A DNA stretch of 64,000 nucleotides from Diphasiastrum complanatum. Taxonomy: Eukaryota > Streptophyta > Lycopodiopsida > Lycopodiales > Lycopodiaceae. The notes below the pieces were generated by a model. It saw only the letters and a program-made list of their open reading frames with translations. It made no database searches and was not told where the DNA came from. Each line of letters starts with the position of its first letter. Within the stretch, counting starts at the first letter, position 1. Shown piece after piece: positions 1-11,300 of the stretch. Where the stretch lies: assembly GCA_029204225.1 (NCBI GenBank), contig CM055100.1, positions 47,506,516 through 47,570,515 of the forward strand, read 5' to 3'. The position numbers and the translations under genes are program-made.

Positions 1-729
1 GATTTTGGGACTTATTCCTTTCCTACTAGTGAGTACTTTGGCTCCAACTTCCTTCTTATTGTAGAGATCTAGAGCGAGATCTAGGAATCATCTTCATCTT
101 TCAATAGTCTACAGTCAAACCTTCACTCTTTTTGCCTGGGTGTTTGCCTTTTCAGCTTCATCTACTTCCTTGAACCTTTAAGATTCATAACATATCCGCC
201 CCCTGGCTAATCACACTGTTTCTGCTCTCTCTTTTTCCTAGAAAAATGTTCGCATCCTCTATAATACTTACCAGCATCATTTGGACTCTTTCATCTGAAA
301 GTGAAACACAGCCAACCAACATTTTCGAAAACGGTGTGATAGAGAGTCTTTCTAAATTATTCAATTTTCAAGGCTGCATGTTTTAGCAGCTCTTTTAGGA
401 ACCATAGCTGCCCACTATAATCCAACTTTCTCTGTTTTCCCGCGGAAGGATAACGCAATACTTCACAATCACTTTATCATCATAGTTGCCAGCCAAGTTG
501 AGATCTTAGGACTTGATTTGCAGGCCTTTGAACAAAAAACGAGTAATAGCAACAAAACGGAATGAATTGAGAATATATGTTCTCTTCAACAACTGGGACT
601 AATGTAAATCAGTTTTGGGATTATTTTAGACTAACTCCTAAACGTGAAGTTCTTTAATCTTCATTCATGTTGCATTAATAGTTTTTCAAGGCTTTGCTTG
701 TAGAAGTTCAAACAAATTCTTTTCTTTCA

Positions 730-1140
730 TGTCCAGATTGTTTTTGGACGCTAGACCTCAAAAGTTGCACGTGGTTTCTCACAGCTGAAAAATCCTCTGC
801 TCTTTCTAAAAGCTTGAAAGTGTTATCTTTCAATTTATCCACTTGAGCATGTTACTAATCAAGGGCATCTACCTGTGACCTTAATAAAAACCTTTGATCC
901 TGTTCACTAACAACATGAGGGCTTAATTCTTGGGACCCATGTATTTGCAGCATCTATTGCAACAACAAACTTTAATCAATGCTCACATCATCTTTCACAA
1001 TCTCATGATATTCAAAGAATTATTCAATTCTCCTTCACAAAACTTCCGTGCAATTTCAATTGTGTGCTGTGTGTCTTCAACTTCAGTCATTTTTGCTGCT
1101 CTTAAAGGATTGGTTAATGCCCTTCTAGTCAAGCTTGAAG
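730..1140 (-). pseudogene. Unrecognised coiled-coil-like coding fragment
   Basis: On the minus strand, about 410 bp can be read as two charged, helix-like stretches in different frames (one near 1130-1010, one near 930-720), broken by stops and at least one frameshift. The second stretch has heptad-like spacing of Leu, Val and Lys/Glu and looks like coiled coil. I do not recognise a family. It lies on the same strand as the potassium transporter and downstream of its last visible exon, so it may be a decayed insertion inside a transporter intron. It does not contain the next expected transporter exon. The call could be chance. Confidence 0.22.
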
Positions 1141-1234
1141 GTAGGTGATCGGATTACTCGTAATTGGGTCCATGCACTAGTCGAGATAACAGTAGACAAG
1201 CAGTGGAGTTACATGAGGAAGAAAACAAGTGAAC

Positions 1235-4174
1235 CTGATATGGCTGGTGTTAAGATGCCATCGCCGATAACCATGCACGTGCCCAATAGAACGAGCAGCA
1301 AAAGCAGATTTTGTAAGAAATTGCTCTTTTCAATTCTTCCTGTAAGCCTTGATGCCCAATATGTTTTGTTCAATGGCCTACGAATGTAAGTCGTGAGCTT
1401 CTGATCTGTGGGATGTTGATTTGCAATAGTGTGAAGCTTGACATGTCTGCATATTAATGAATAAAGTGCAAAGGTACCACCTACAACAACAATTGCTGAT
1501 GTTAGGCACTCAAACAGCAGTACAAGAGTAGAAAAAAATGCCAAACATTTGAACCTTTGATTTCGAAGTCACCCAATCATTAGATCCAGCAAATGGATAG
1601 TATCAAATTAATGTGGGAGAAAACTGGCATATATTAAAAATACAATCTACATTTTCCCTCAAAATTTGATTTCGAAGTCAACCAATCATTCTTGGCTACG
1701 TAAAAAAGCATAGAATAAATAAACAGTTTTAAACGTTCGTTCCTAAAGTGAAAGATTCATAGAATCTGATCTGAAATGGAAGTACATTTCCGAACAAGAG
1801 AGCGCTGTCTATGAACTTTAAGGTATGCAATAGAAACTTCTACATGGTTTTATGCCCTATAAGACTTTTTCTGCTTGTAAAACCTTTACCAATTTCGTAC
1901 ATCGATTTACAGCAGAGAATGCTTACTGATTTTTTTTTTAAACGCATCCATAGGATCCATAGAGCTGTAGAAAGTGGACATACATAATTCCCGAACAAAG
2001 ACCTGTCTAGAACTCTACTTGCTGAATAAATCATGATGTATGTGATAAAAACCTCTCCAAGAAATTTCTAGCCTACAACCAATCTTTCTGCCTGGACACC
2101 TTACCCAATTTCATACTTCGAAGTACTGTAGAGAATGCTTCCCGAACAAATTAGACAGTACATCTTATACTAGTTTAGAGTAAGAGCAATTAAGACAAGC
2201 TTAGTCAACATCTATATAAGTGAATCGTACTTCCAGTGACATTGTGGTGGTATATATTCCAATTTCTTTCCTCCCCAAATTTTGCATAATTATGGGTAAA
2301 TAGTCAAAACCAAGGGCCGCATGCATAAGGGGGGCTAAAGACTTTAGACAATGGCAAGATTCTCAAACAACCACCATGTCAAAATTTAGACACGGATCAT
2401 CTCTTCTTAGTAAAGGAAATGGGCGAGGGCGAAACCGAGGAGAAAATTTGTATTAAAAATCTTCGAAGAATCCTTACATACTAGTCTTACCATCACTGTG
2501 TAAACCGAATAGCTTGCGCACTTTCTATGGCTGTAAATGAATCAAATAGCATCTAACCTCATCATCTATTCAATATCAGAGGAGATGCAAATCTACCTTC
2601 TCCATTGTCATTTGCTTGCAGAACTATGAAGACATATTTGATCAGAGGTATAAGCGCCAGGGTGTATACAATCAGTGACGCCGCCCCCACCACATCTTCA
2701 ATGTCTTGGATTCCGTCCGGAAAGGTGCTATGGAATACGTACAATGGAGACGTGCCCAGATCCCCATACACAACTCCGAGACTCCGATAGGCAATATTCA
2801 ACACCATTGCCAATGATATAACCTGCAACTGTTGTTAAACAAACATTTCTCAGGAGACACTGGATGCGGATATATAAGATAGAACATAATTTTTTTAAAG
2901 AGAAACCGATCCTTGGCAAAGTGTGCTCAGAAGATTGTGACGTGCTTAAATTATGAGCAACATCCCTCAGAATTCCTACTTTCCTAAAAAGTGTAAGCTG
3001 ACTTCTAGGAAGAAGGGTGTTTTGATCAAACCTTCAAAGAACAAAATTGTTGAAGAGAACATGCCACTATGCTGGCTTCCATGCATCTTGCATTATATTA
3101 GTTCCACTTATCTCTCAGCTCGAAACCGTACGCGGCTTGTTGCAATGCCTAATTTTCTGTTTCTTTGAGCAATGCCTAAATTTTCTCAGAGGATCAAACA
3201 AATCACAGTGGACTTCCGACAAGCCAAAACCATTGTAAGACTCTACAAACAAAGATTTTAGTAAAATGATGATCTGAACTATTTAGGATGACTATGTTCA
3301 CTCTTCTGAACTCTCTGATATAAATAGCATGTCTTCAGCTTTCGTACAAAGATGGCTACCTTGCCCTACTGTCTTACTCCAATCATCCCGGGTCTTAAAC
3401 GATTGTACGATTCGCAAGTCTAGCAGCAGTTCTATTTTATGCATACGAATGAAGTTCACGTATTCCAGAACATGAGAAACTCCATCTACTCGAGTTCCTA
3501 TCTCTTCTCCTGGTTTGGACAGATACAATATGACTCAAGATTATATGTAGGGTAGAAGGGGACCAGCGCCAGAAGTGAGAATTCAGCACCTCGCATGGGC
3601 AAAAGGGCATGTGATTGAGAACCTACAAATGCTTAGTTGGGCTGTGCCTATGATCTTGCATACTGAACGTTGCTGATAACAAGGCAACCGTTGAGTTTCC
3701 GGGTAACTTTAAAACCTTGCGGTCGCAATTCTAGGAACAAATATTAGGTAAAAGTTCCGTAAAACCACGCATGTTGCAGGCTTATTGATATGGGTTAGAT
3801 AGACTGAAAAGAAAAATCTTTTGTCCAGCTAAAAAAGTTGTGGGTGATGAATCGAAATCGGAAGGAACTCCTTGATTTTCAGAAACGCCGCAACAACTTT
3901 AGGTACAACAAAGGCGACTCGATTGAGTTTTGTTTAAAGCAGACCCTGCATCTTGTGACAGCACCCAGATGAGCTTGAAAGCAGGATCTGAGCCTACAAT
4001 TAAAAATTGAAGAACACAACAGACCTGAATATGTCCCAAACTCTTGACTCGATTATCCTCCAGATCGGTTGGCTGCTCTAGCTTCTTATTGAAGCTCCAC
4101 ATCTCTCCTTTGCCTTCTGATCCCAAATCTTGTATACGGGACGACGGATGTGAATCCAGACTCTTGTTCTCCAT
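1235..4174 (-). CDS. HAK: HAK/KUP/KT potassium transporter, 5' part (exons 1-3)
   Basis: K+ uptake permease of the plant HAK/KUP/KT family, a multi-pass membrane protein that imports potassium, usually with H+. Three exons are visible: 4174-4025 (50 codons from ATG at 4174), 2822-2597 and 1480-1235. All junctions have GT donors and AG acceptors, and the phases match (0, then 1), giving about 207 residues without a stop. Exon 1 holds the soluble N-terminus, with the family pattern [15 protein letters not shown]. Exon 2 holds TM1 with the K+-pathway motif [13 protein letters not shown], then TM2 ending in [14 protein letters not shown]. Exon 3 starts [13 protein letters not shown] and reaches TM3 with the motif [14 protein letters not shown]. 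The family is usually about 700-800 residues, so nearly three quarters of the gene lies off the left edge; I found no fourth exon in 1-1234. The start is the first Met in frame before the conserved N-terminus. Introns are 1.2 and 1.1 kb. The visible exons look intact, so the gene is probably functional, but only the first quarter can be judged. Confidence 0.9.
1557..1690. repeat. 25-bp direct repeat pair in HAK intron 2
   Basis: A 25-bp word containing TTTCGAAGTCA occurs at 1557-1581 and again at 1666-1690 with one mismatch. Both copies lie in the intron between exons 2 and 3 of the transporter. Probably a local duplication; no function is evident. Confidence 0.6.
1785..2145. repeat. Degenerate tandem duplication (about 180-200 bp unit) in HAK intron 2
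   Basis: Two related stretches (about 1785-1930 and 1985-2145) share the words CCGAACAA, CTGTCTA, TTTCTGC, ACCAATTTC and AGAGAATGCTT in the same order. This is an old imperfect duplication inside the intron. No coding potential is seen. Confidence 0.5.
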
Positions 4175-4730
4175 TCCACCCTTCTGACAGGTAACACACA
4201 AACTTACAATTGCAAGATTCAAAAACTATATGATAATTATTACAGCCAAGCAATCAAATTCCGGGTCGTTAGCGAAGCGCCTCCAGTCAGCTTCAGCCTA
4301 CCATCGCTGTGCTATGAGGAAGAATCAAGAGATCCAAATATATTGACATCTGAATTACTGCAACTGCCTTGCAGCAATTAGAGCAGGCAGCTTGTCGGAA
4401 CATGATCAACTCACTCACCACAAAACCAAATCAAATCACATCAAACCCGATCAATAATGTCCCAACTGAAAACGAAGCCTTGTCAGACAGCAGCAACAGC
4501 AGACAAAGGGTAATTCAGTACATTCACGGCATCCTGCAACTGGCTGGGCTATCATGTCCATCACTCACCTGATCATATCATCTCTCTATCCAACTGTTGG
4601 AAGCCACCCAATTGGTGCATCATCCTCATCATCCTTCACCGATCGTGGGATCACCCATTCCCCAGTAAAACTACGACACTTCCACAATTCACAACACAAA
4701 AAGCTACTCGCAAAATCAGCAAAAACCTTA

Positions 4731-4990
4731 CCTCGCTCCTCCTCTCCTCTCCTCTCCTATCCTCGCTGCACGAGAGAGAGATGCGCTCACAGTAAAATTT
4801 CGAAGGAGAATTATAGTTACTACTAACCACGGTACTAACCGCGGTTAGTTCAATCGGTACTCTAACCCCGGTTACCTATTTCGTACAAATGATTTTATTT
4901 TAGGGATAGTGTCGAGGCCCCACGTCGGGTCCGTACAGCACACCTGACCGTAGTACGTACGTTTATCCATGTCAACGCCGACGTGGCAAG
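4731..4990 (-). promoter_or_regulatory. Core promoter and leader of the HAK gene
   Basis: Read on the minus strand, the leader contains a GA-rich tract at 4770-4731, common in plant 5' UTRs. A TATA-like AACTATAA lies at 4818-4811, which would place the start of transcription near 4780. Just upstream are three dyads of the form TAACC-NN-GGTTA (4824-4834, partial; 4836-4847, perfect; 4863-4874). Farther up, at 4977-4987, a DRE/CRT core (GCCGAC) overlaps an ABRE-like ACGTGGC, motifs known from drought and ABA-regulated promoters. Motif presence is seen; any role in regulation is inference. Confidence 0.45.
4834..4849. repeat. Perfect 16-bp palindrome ACTAACCGCGGTTAGT
   Basis: The 16 bases are their own reverse complement. 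The palindrome is flanked by two imperfect copies of the same dyad (4824-4834 and 4863-4874) and sits about 20 bp upstream of the TATA-like box of the HAK gene. It could bind a dimeric factor (the half-site resembles MYB or GT-type sites), or be a remnant of a small inverted-repeat element. Confidence 0.6.
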
Positions 4991-5309
4991 GCAGAGTAGT
5001 TGAACAGTCTCATGCTCCTTTGTTGGTATCTCGTAATCATTCACGTGCATAAAATAATCTTTTTGTTGTTTTTTTAATTCATTTTTTATAAAATCTTAGA
5101 AAAGGATTTTTCATTCACACCTGTCATTCATTTGCTTCATGAGAATTCAAAATTTGTGACTCTCCGTGTGTCGGTGTTTCGTGGGGGGAAGGTCCCGCCC
5201 TAGGGCAAGGGCCCGAACTGCACGGAAGGCCCAAGGGTAGTGGCCTTCCCCTGCGTAATGCTGGGTGCGAGGGTCTCTAGCCAGAGAGTTTTTGGTTAGA
5301 GAAGCAATG
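4991..5309. other. Non-coding stretch with a GC-rich patch
   Basis: No ORF, RNA or element boundary is recognised. The patch at about 5160-5275 is unusually rich in G and C compared with the AT-rich surroundings and contains two short GGGCAAGG/GGCCCAAGG-like words. Confidence 0.5.
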
Positions 5310-5560
5310 AAAGAAAAATCCTGATGCGCTCAGAGAAGCTTGTTGCGCTCAAAAAAGAATCCTAATGCGTGAAAAAGAAGTCTGCTGCCCTCAAAGGTTT
5401 GACTCTACATGAAATATGTTTGAAGAAGAAGCATGAAATCCACTTTTTTCATAGAAAAGCATGAAATTTGATTTTGCTTAAGAAGCATGAAATCCCAGAG
5501 GAGCCTGCTATGCTCAGAGAAGCATGAAAAGAAAAGAGGAAAAGCTTTCACAACAATTTA
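5310..5560. repeat. Degenerate short tandem repeat (AGAAGCATGAAA-like)
   Basis: Words of the type AGAAGCATGAAA and TGCGCTCA(A/G)A recur at irregular 25-40 bp spacing across this stretch. It is an old, diverged minisatellite, with no gene. Confidence 0.5.
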
Positions 5561-5724
5561 ACCAAAAAATTGTGCCTAATCTAGTCTCTCAATGATTTGT
5601 TTCAAGAGTAGCGCAGATAAGGACATAAGACAGATGGGAATGATAGGAATGCTGATCTTCATATCAACAGGATTCACACGAAAGGATGGCTACATAGGTG
5701 CGGGGATGAATCCAACTAGATGTC

Positions 5725-5850
5725 TTGGTGGTCCTGCAGAATGTATTAGTAAGCCAACTGTCAAGGGTGTCCATTCTGGCAGAATAGGCTAGTAAGCCAG
5801 TTGCCATTGTGGTCATTCCAACATAATGCCTTAGTAGCCAGTTGGCTTTT
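5725..5850. repeat. Three-copy repeat of about 45 bp (TAGTAAGCCAGTTG core)
   Basis: The core TTAGTAAGCCA / CTAGTAAGCCAGTTG / TTAGTAGCCAGTTGG recurs three times with related flanks ending in GGTSNCATT. Imperfect tandem repeat. A short ORF crossing it shows no family similarity. Confidence 0.5.
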
Positions 5851-6602
5851 CCAAATATTGTGGCACTGCAATTGTGTCGTTGAAAATTGTGCTAGTGGAG
5901 GTCACTCAAAAATACAAAGAGAACCCGAGCACACAACATTACGTGTCTGAGGACATCTTTCCATGCGACCTGTTCACCTGGGCTGGTGATGTTTTTCAAC
6001 AGCACGAGTGGAAGAATGGGTGAGAGTTTGGTAAATTTCTTATAAAAATTGGGTGCTTGAGAGAACCAAGTGAAAGCATGTTATTAGCACATGGGTGAAT
6101 GGGCCACATGGAAAGAGCTTATGATCTAGGCTCGACTCCAAGGAGGCTTGGAAATTGACGCGCACCATTACCTTTCACCTTGATGGGCTTTTTTTTTCTT
6201 CTTACCTTTCACATGACATGTATAATGCAAGGGTGCCTTTAAAATGAATTAGGTATATGAACCTTTCAGCCAATTGTATACATATATTCAACTTATATTG
6301 TACAATAAATTTTTAAAAATTTTAGACTATCATGATATTTGACTTTTTAAAATTACCTTTCAAATAGAAGGTCAATTTTTAAGTTTGCCATTCGTATGAC
6401 ATGCTTTTGAAATTTTTGCCTCTCTTTGAAAGACAAACTAGACTTTAAGGTGCATTGGAGCTTGCAAATGCCAAGCTTGACTCCAGATTAGATTATGTTC
6501 TACAATACCAAAAAATCATTATAATTTGTAACCATTGTGAACAATGAGTGTTTCCTTTTGTTGCTTGGGCAACTAAGGACACATGGCCTTGTTGGAGCTA
6601 AT

Positions 6603-6730
6603 GGGGGAGCGTAAACCACACCCCCACGTGAGGGTGCAGAGCCCATCCCCCGATATGGGCGGTACGGCCATCCCACCCACCGGAGGATGGCTGACACATC
6701 ACCCCCTGGTGGTGCGGTTTATGCTCCCCC
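6603..6730. mobile_element. 128-bp MITE with 8-bp target duplication (hAT-like)
   Basis: The element starts GGGGGAGCGTAAACC and ends with the near-complement GGTTTATGCTCCCCC. The terminal inverted repeats run about 26 bp with about four mismatches. It is flanked by a perfect 8-bp direct repeat GAGCTAAT (6595-6602 and 6731-6738), the target-duplication length made by hAT transposases. The interior also folds (CCCATC..GATATGGG and GCCATCC..GGATGGC). It has no coding capacity, so it would need a transposase in trans. The exact 8-bp duplication suggests a fairly recent insertion. hAT assignment rests on duplication length only. Confidence 0.75.
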
Positions 6731-6823
6731 GAGCTAATTGGCCAAATGATTATGAGTGTACATTGTAATTACACATGCCCCCCTTCCCCTTTTTGCGAGC
6801 CAATGTTGAAGTGAATGCCTCTT

Positions 6824-7010
6824 TTGTTGCAAACCTCATTTTGAATGTGTTCAAAAGGTAAAAAACTATTAAAAACATCTGTTGTGCATTGTAGCGAACC
6901 CCTTTTTGATTGTATTTAAAAGGGAAGAATATATTATTAACATGTGTTGTGTTGTGTTTTGTTGAGAACGTCATTTTGGTTGTATTTAAAAGGTAAAACA
7001 ATATTATGAA
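6824..7010. repeat. Three-copy tandem repeat, unit 65-70 bp
   Basis: Copies begin near 6824, 6892 and 6960. Each runs through GAAC..TTTTGRNTGTRTTYAAAAGG..ATATTA..AACAT..TGTTGTG. The anchor TTTTGA/TTTTGG falls at 6839, 6904 and 6974. The third copy is cut short. Non-coding. Confidence 0.65.
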
Positions 7011-10000
7011 TATCTAGGGCAAGCCAAGAGGTAAAGATAAAGGTGTCATTTCAACTTGGTTGTTAGAAAAGTGTACATCAAAAGAGTTTCAATAGTAGTA
7101 AACTTATAAAAAAATCTTTCACATTCAAGAGCGCGAAATATGTGATATTTTTTAGGTGATATGAAAGACCATTCACAATTTTGTTGTCCACGTGTGCAAT
7201 CAATAAGCGTTCAAATTGTTGGAAAATGACAAAAAAATTGATATTGAATGAGAAAAAAAAAACCTATTTTAGAGCTCAAAACCACCTACTAGTGACACTT
7301 GGCAAATCATCACATTAACTAACCTTTATCACAACAATTTAAAATTGCAAGCCAAATGTTAAAACCAAATGAAATATAAACTATATCACCTTAACACATT
7401 CTCAAACTTTTGTGAAGGGCAAATCCAAACATCAATTAATTTCAACACTTGTCTAATGGGTTACACACAGAAGCCAAGCCACTCGTAGCAATTTTTTGCC
7501 CTATATCATGTGTGACATGTGCCTAGCAAGTGAATATCCATGATAAACTCATCTATGTGCCATCCATGCCTCCAAGGATAGCTTACACTTTGTGCCAATA
7601 GGGGAGAGCATATTCCACCCCCACCTACAAAGGCAAGCTAGGCATTGCTCTTATCTAAGGATAGTTGAGAACTCTTTGAATGGTGGAGAGTTGATGGCGA
7701 ACAACTCTCAAGCAATATTTTTTTTGCAGAAAAGGAACACTAGACTAATGTATTATGGACAAAAATGTACACAACAGTACAAAAATAAACATGAAATAGA
7801 AAGTATGTCAAGTTCAAGGAGTCCAACTTTTAGTTAATCTAGGTTATGTATAAACAAAAATTGGCTAATTTATGGTATTGAGAATTGAGCACACGATGAG
7901 AACAAGGTTGGAGCATTTGGGAATGTACTCTCTATACTCCCACCAACGCATCATTGTGTTTCATGAATGGTGGAGGTAGTGGGCCACCTTCTGAAGAGGC
8001 CATGTTGGCATTGACATTCATTGATCTTTTACTGATGTCATGATAACATTCACATACATTGACTTGTCATAATATCACTCCCTAATTTTTGGACCATGAT
8101 AATAGCCATCTTATAGAATCTTTTATGTCATTTTCAACATCCTCATTTTGAAGTGTTTTTGGTTCTACTTTCCAAGTTCATTTCTAGATAGAGCTCTTTT
8201 AAGAGGGTTTTTTCTCTCTCTCTTCCTTCTATGTTTTTTTTTTCCTTAATCAAATTCTAAGATGCCTATGCTACAAAATTCTCTCTTAGGGTGTCCATTT
8301 TCGAAGGTTAAAACCTAGGTTATATTATGAGCTTTGCCACAATAGTGGTAAGCTATTGTCATGATTGTCTAAAAGTTGACATGCCTTTGCATTGAAAAGT
8401 TGTCTTGGCTTTAGAATTCTAAATTGTAGGACCTTTTCTTTTTGTCAATTTCCAATGCGTCAAAGTTGTTCCCGATTTTTCATATCGCCCTTAGTTTTGT
8501 CATGACAGTGATAAGCTATTGTGCAGATTCTCTTAAAGTTGACGTCTTCTCCACAACTTTGCCTTTGGTCATCCATTACCTTAATGTTGAAAGAATGCTT
8601 TAAAAATAAAACACTAATGCTCAAATTCAAGCTCATCCATTATCATTTCAATGAGGATCATTTTGTACATCCAATCTTTGAGATGCAATTTTGAGATCTA
8701 GAGTGACATTGTTTTTCAAGGTTGAGTTGAAGCATCAATCTATGTTTGATTTTTCTTGAATCAATTGAATGCTTTTAAGTTGATTGTCTCTTCCACACAT
8801 GTTCTAGCTTGTAATTGATGCACTTTTCATAGTGATCATAGTGAATTAAGAAAAAATTGCCAATCTAATAAAACTAGTGAAATCACATTAAAAATCTGAG
8901 TCTAGATCTCAAAGATTTGGGTAATGTGCAACCTCCAATGCTTTATTACTCTTTTTGGATGGTTAAGGAAACAAGATTCTTCAGTTTTCATCAATATACT
9001 GGTGGCGATTACACTTTAAATATTATGATGGAGGGGAAGCATTCAATAAAGAGGTCCATCATAAGGCTCATTTTAGGTTCATGTACGATTTAGGATCTAT
9101 TTCAAAACAACCTCCTAAATATCCCTTTCATTTCTTTGAGCATACAAAGGCTTGTACCATGTGAAAACTTAATTCTCCTCTACATGAACATGTGGTGATT
9201 GACCACTCTACATGTATATCTAAAAGATGTATTTTCGGGGCTTATTGAATTATTGTCATAGATGTATACGTCTTTGTCGTCAAATCAATAAATGTTTCTT
9301 TTCTTTTGAAAAGCCCATGTTATTCCCAAAATCACTAGAAATGCCTAGGAACCTATGATCGTAGCCCCTAAACAATCAGATGATCCAACAATTTCTTATG
9401 TTTGTGGACACAAGTATTGCTACCAAGCACAGTGTGCTTCTTGGGTCAGTGTGTGCTCTCTCCTTCAGCTATTGTGTGAATCTAATTGATGCTTAGCTTG
9501 TGAGTGAGTACAATGAATTGTTAGTGATATTTTCTTTGTTTGCCAATGCGAGAGCCAACCATTCATGCAATTATAAAGTTAGAATTGAGAGAACAATGGA
9601 ACGTTCTTCATGAGCTTTGAAACTATCATACATTCTATTAGAAGGTTCAAATGGAAAGAATGATTGAACGACAACTATAGAGCAAATAATTATCTAGCCT
9701 CAATTTGTCACAAGTCATATCAAATGCTTCAGCTATTGTGGCAAGCAATAACAATCCCTTTTTAGAGAGGATAGATGATTCAAAGGCAAAAGAAGTGCTA
9801 GACATGCCAAATCACTATTGATTCAACCTCTTCTAACCGAGCATTATTGTGCTAGTTTAGAAGTGGAAGTGTGATATATCGGGGTTTATTACCTTACAAG
9901 AGTTGCCAATTGGTATTTGTAAATCTATGACACTCTAGTGCTTTTTTAAGTTTTCTCTTTCCTTTTGTTTTATCAAGTACTTTTGTATGAAGCCAATAGT

Positions 10001-10317
10001 GAAGGGAATCATTTCAAAAAGAAAATAAACTTTAGTGTGCAAATAATGAATACCATTATATTCTTTTATGGATGTTTAATATAATATTCCTTCATGAATA
10101 ATAGAATTACATCTATTTCAAAACAAGTTTGAATTCAGAAAGATAGATATGACCATTCAAATTTGTCTATGTCAAGTGGTGAAAATTATCGGTAGGACTA
10201 TAATTGGAGTTCTAAGTTTGTTTTTTGGAACTATAGTGATGAGTACATGAATGCAACCAAGTAATTACCTCGTCTCATAGTTTCTTGTTCATTATTGTGA
10301 CTACATAGATTGGTTGC
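7011..10317. other. AT-rich intergenic DNA without recognised genes
   Basis: Both strands were read. Short ORFs occur (for example 7592-7837) but show no domain and no codon bias. One diverged direct repeat is visible: GTGGTAAGCTATTGTC..AAAGTTGAC near 8348 and GTGATAAGCTATTGTG..AAAGTTGAC near 8510. The stretch probably consists of very old transposon remains. Confidence 0.6.
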
Positions 10318-11300
10318 TATTAGCAACTGTGCAAACACAGTAAAAAATATAAAAATAAAAAATAAAACTCCGTGGCATGTGTATTGTAAGCCCACATATG
10401 AGTATTTGCCAATACACTACTACTATGGCATGTGTTTTGTAAGCCCATGGGTAGGAGCTTAAACAAATAAAATAACTTAAACTTAGACTTAATAAAACTT
10501 AAGCTTAGAAAGATTCTAAGTTATCTTAAGCTATCTTAAGTCTAAAATTAGAAATCTTAAAGTTCTAAAGTTCTAAGTTAGAAGTTTAGAAGTCTTAGAA
10601 TGGCTAGTTTAGATACTAATCCCATAAGCTACTGGATGCTTATGGAAGACCCTCCTTGCTATAAGAGGAGAGGTATTTCTCATGTACACAACACTTTGAG
10701 ATTATGCTAAATTGCTCTCTCTTTGAGATTATCATTCTATTTCTTTGTGTTCTCATTGGAAGGTGCATAGCTCGAGGGAAGGTGCTCGGGCCTCCTCTTG
10801 CCTCCTTTCATTGGATTTATTGTGGCATGCTTTTGATTGTTCTATGCTTAGTATTAGCCGCAATCTTATTTTATTTTCCTTTGGGAGTTAGAATTAGTTT
10901 AACGGTTTGCTAGTTGGGTAGCCTTAGCAAGCCTAGTTTAGATTAACCTTTGCTAGTTGGGTAAGCCTTGGCAAGGTTTTAGTTTATTAATGGTTCTTGG
11001 CTAGTTGGGTAATCCTTAGCCAAACCTTAGTTTAGTTGTTTTCGAGCACCAGTTGGAAGGCTTGGTGCTCCTTGTCTGTTTATTTATTTTTCAAGTAGTG
11101 GCTAGTTGGGTAACGTCTTAGCCACACCATTTTATTTCGAGCACCAGTTGGGAAGCCTTGTGCTCCTTGTCTGTTTATGTTCTTTTTACAGTTGAAATCT
11201 TGTGTAGAACTTAGAAGGTGGATGACCGGTCTACCACTATACCATGCACGAACCCTCCATTGGGCCTAGCCACCACATAGAAGTAGAAATACTTCCAACA
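10318..11300 (+). repeat. Family A LTR 1 (983 bp)
   Basis: Starts TATTAGCAACTG (the usual TG has become TA) and ends TACTTCCAACA. A promoter-like GCTATAAGAGGAGAG lies near 10659. This copy is longer than LTRs 2 and 3 because it has extra hairpin units between about 10907 and 11165. Confidence 0.8.
10907..11165. repeat. Six-hairpin cluster with constant loop in LTR 1
   Basis: Six inverted repeats share the loop AGTTGGGTAAGCCTT or a close variant but have different complementary stems: 10907-10930 (TTGCTA/TAGCAA), 10947-10976 (CCTTTGC/GCAAGG, one bulge), 10997-11023 (TTGGCTA/TAGCCAA), 11044-11070 (GAGCACC/GGTGCTC), 11098-11125 (GTGGCTA/TAGCCAC) and 11139-11165 (GAGCAC/GTGCTC). The stems differ between units while staying paired. 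Confidence 0.8.

Noticed and set aside
1135-1389. Plus-strand ORF of 84 codons
   Set aside because: Antisense shadow of HAK exon 3, which is supported by motif and splice sites.
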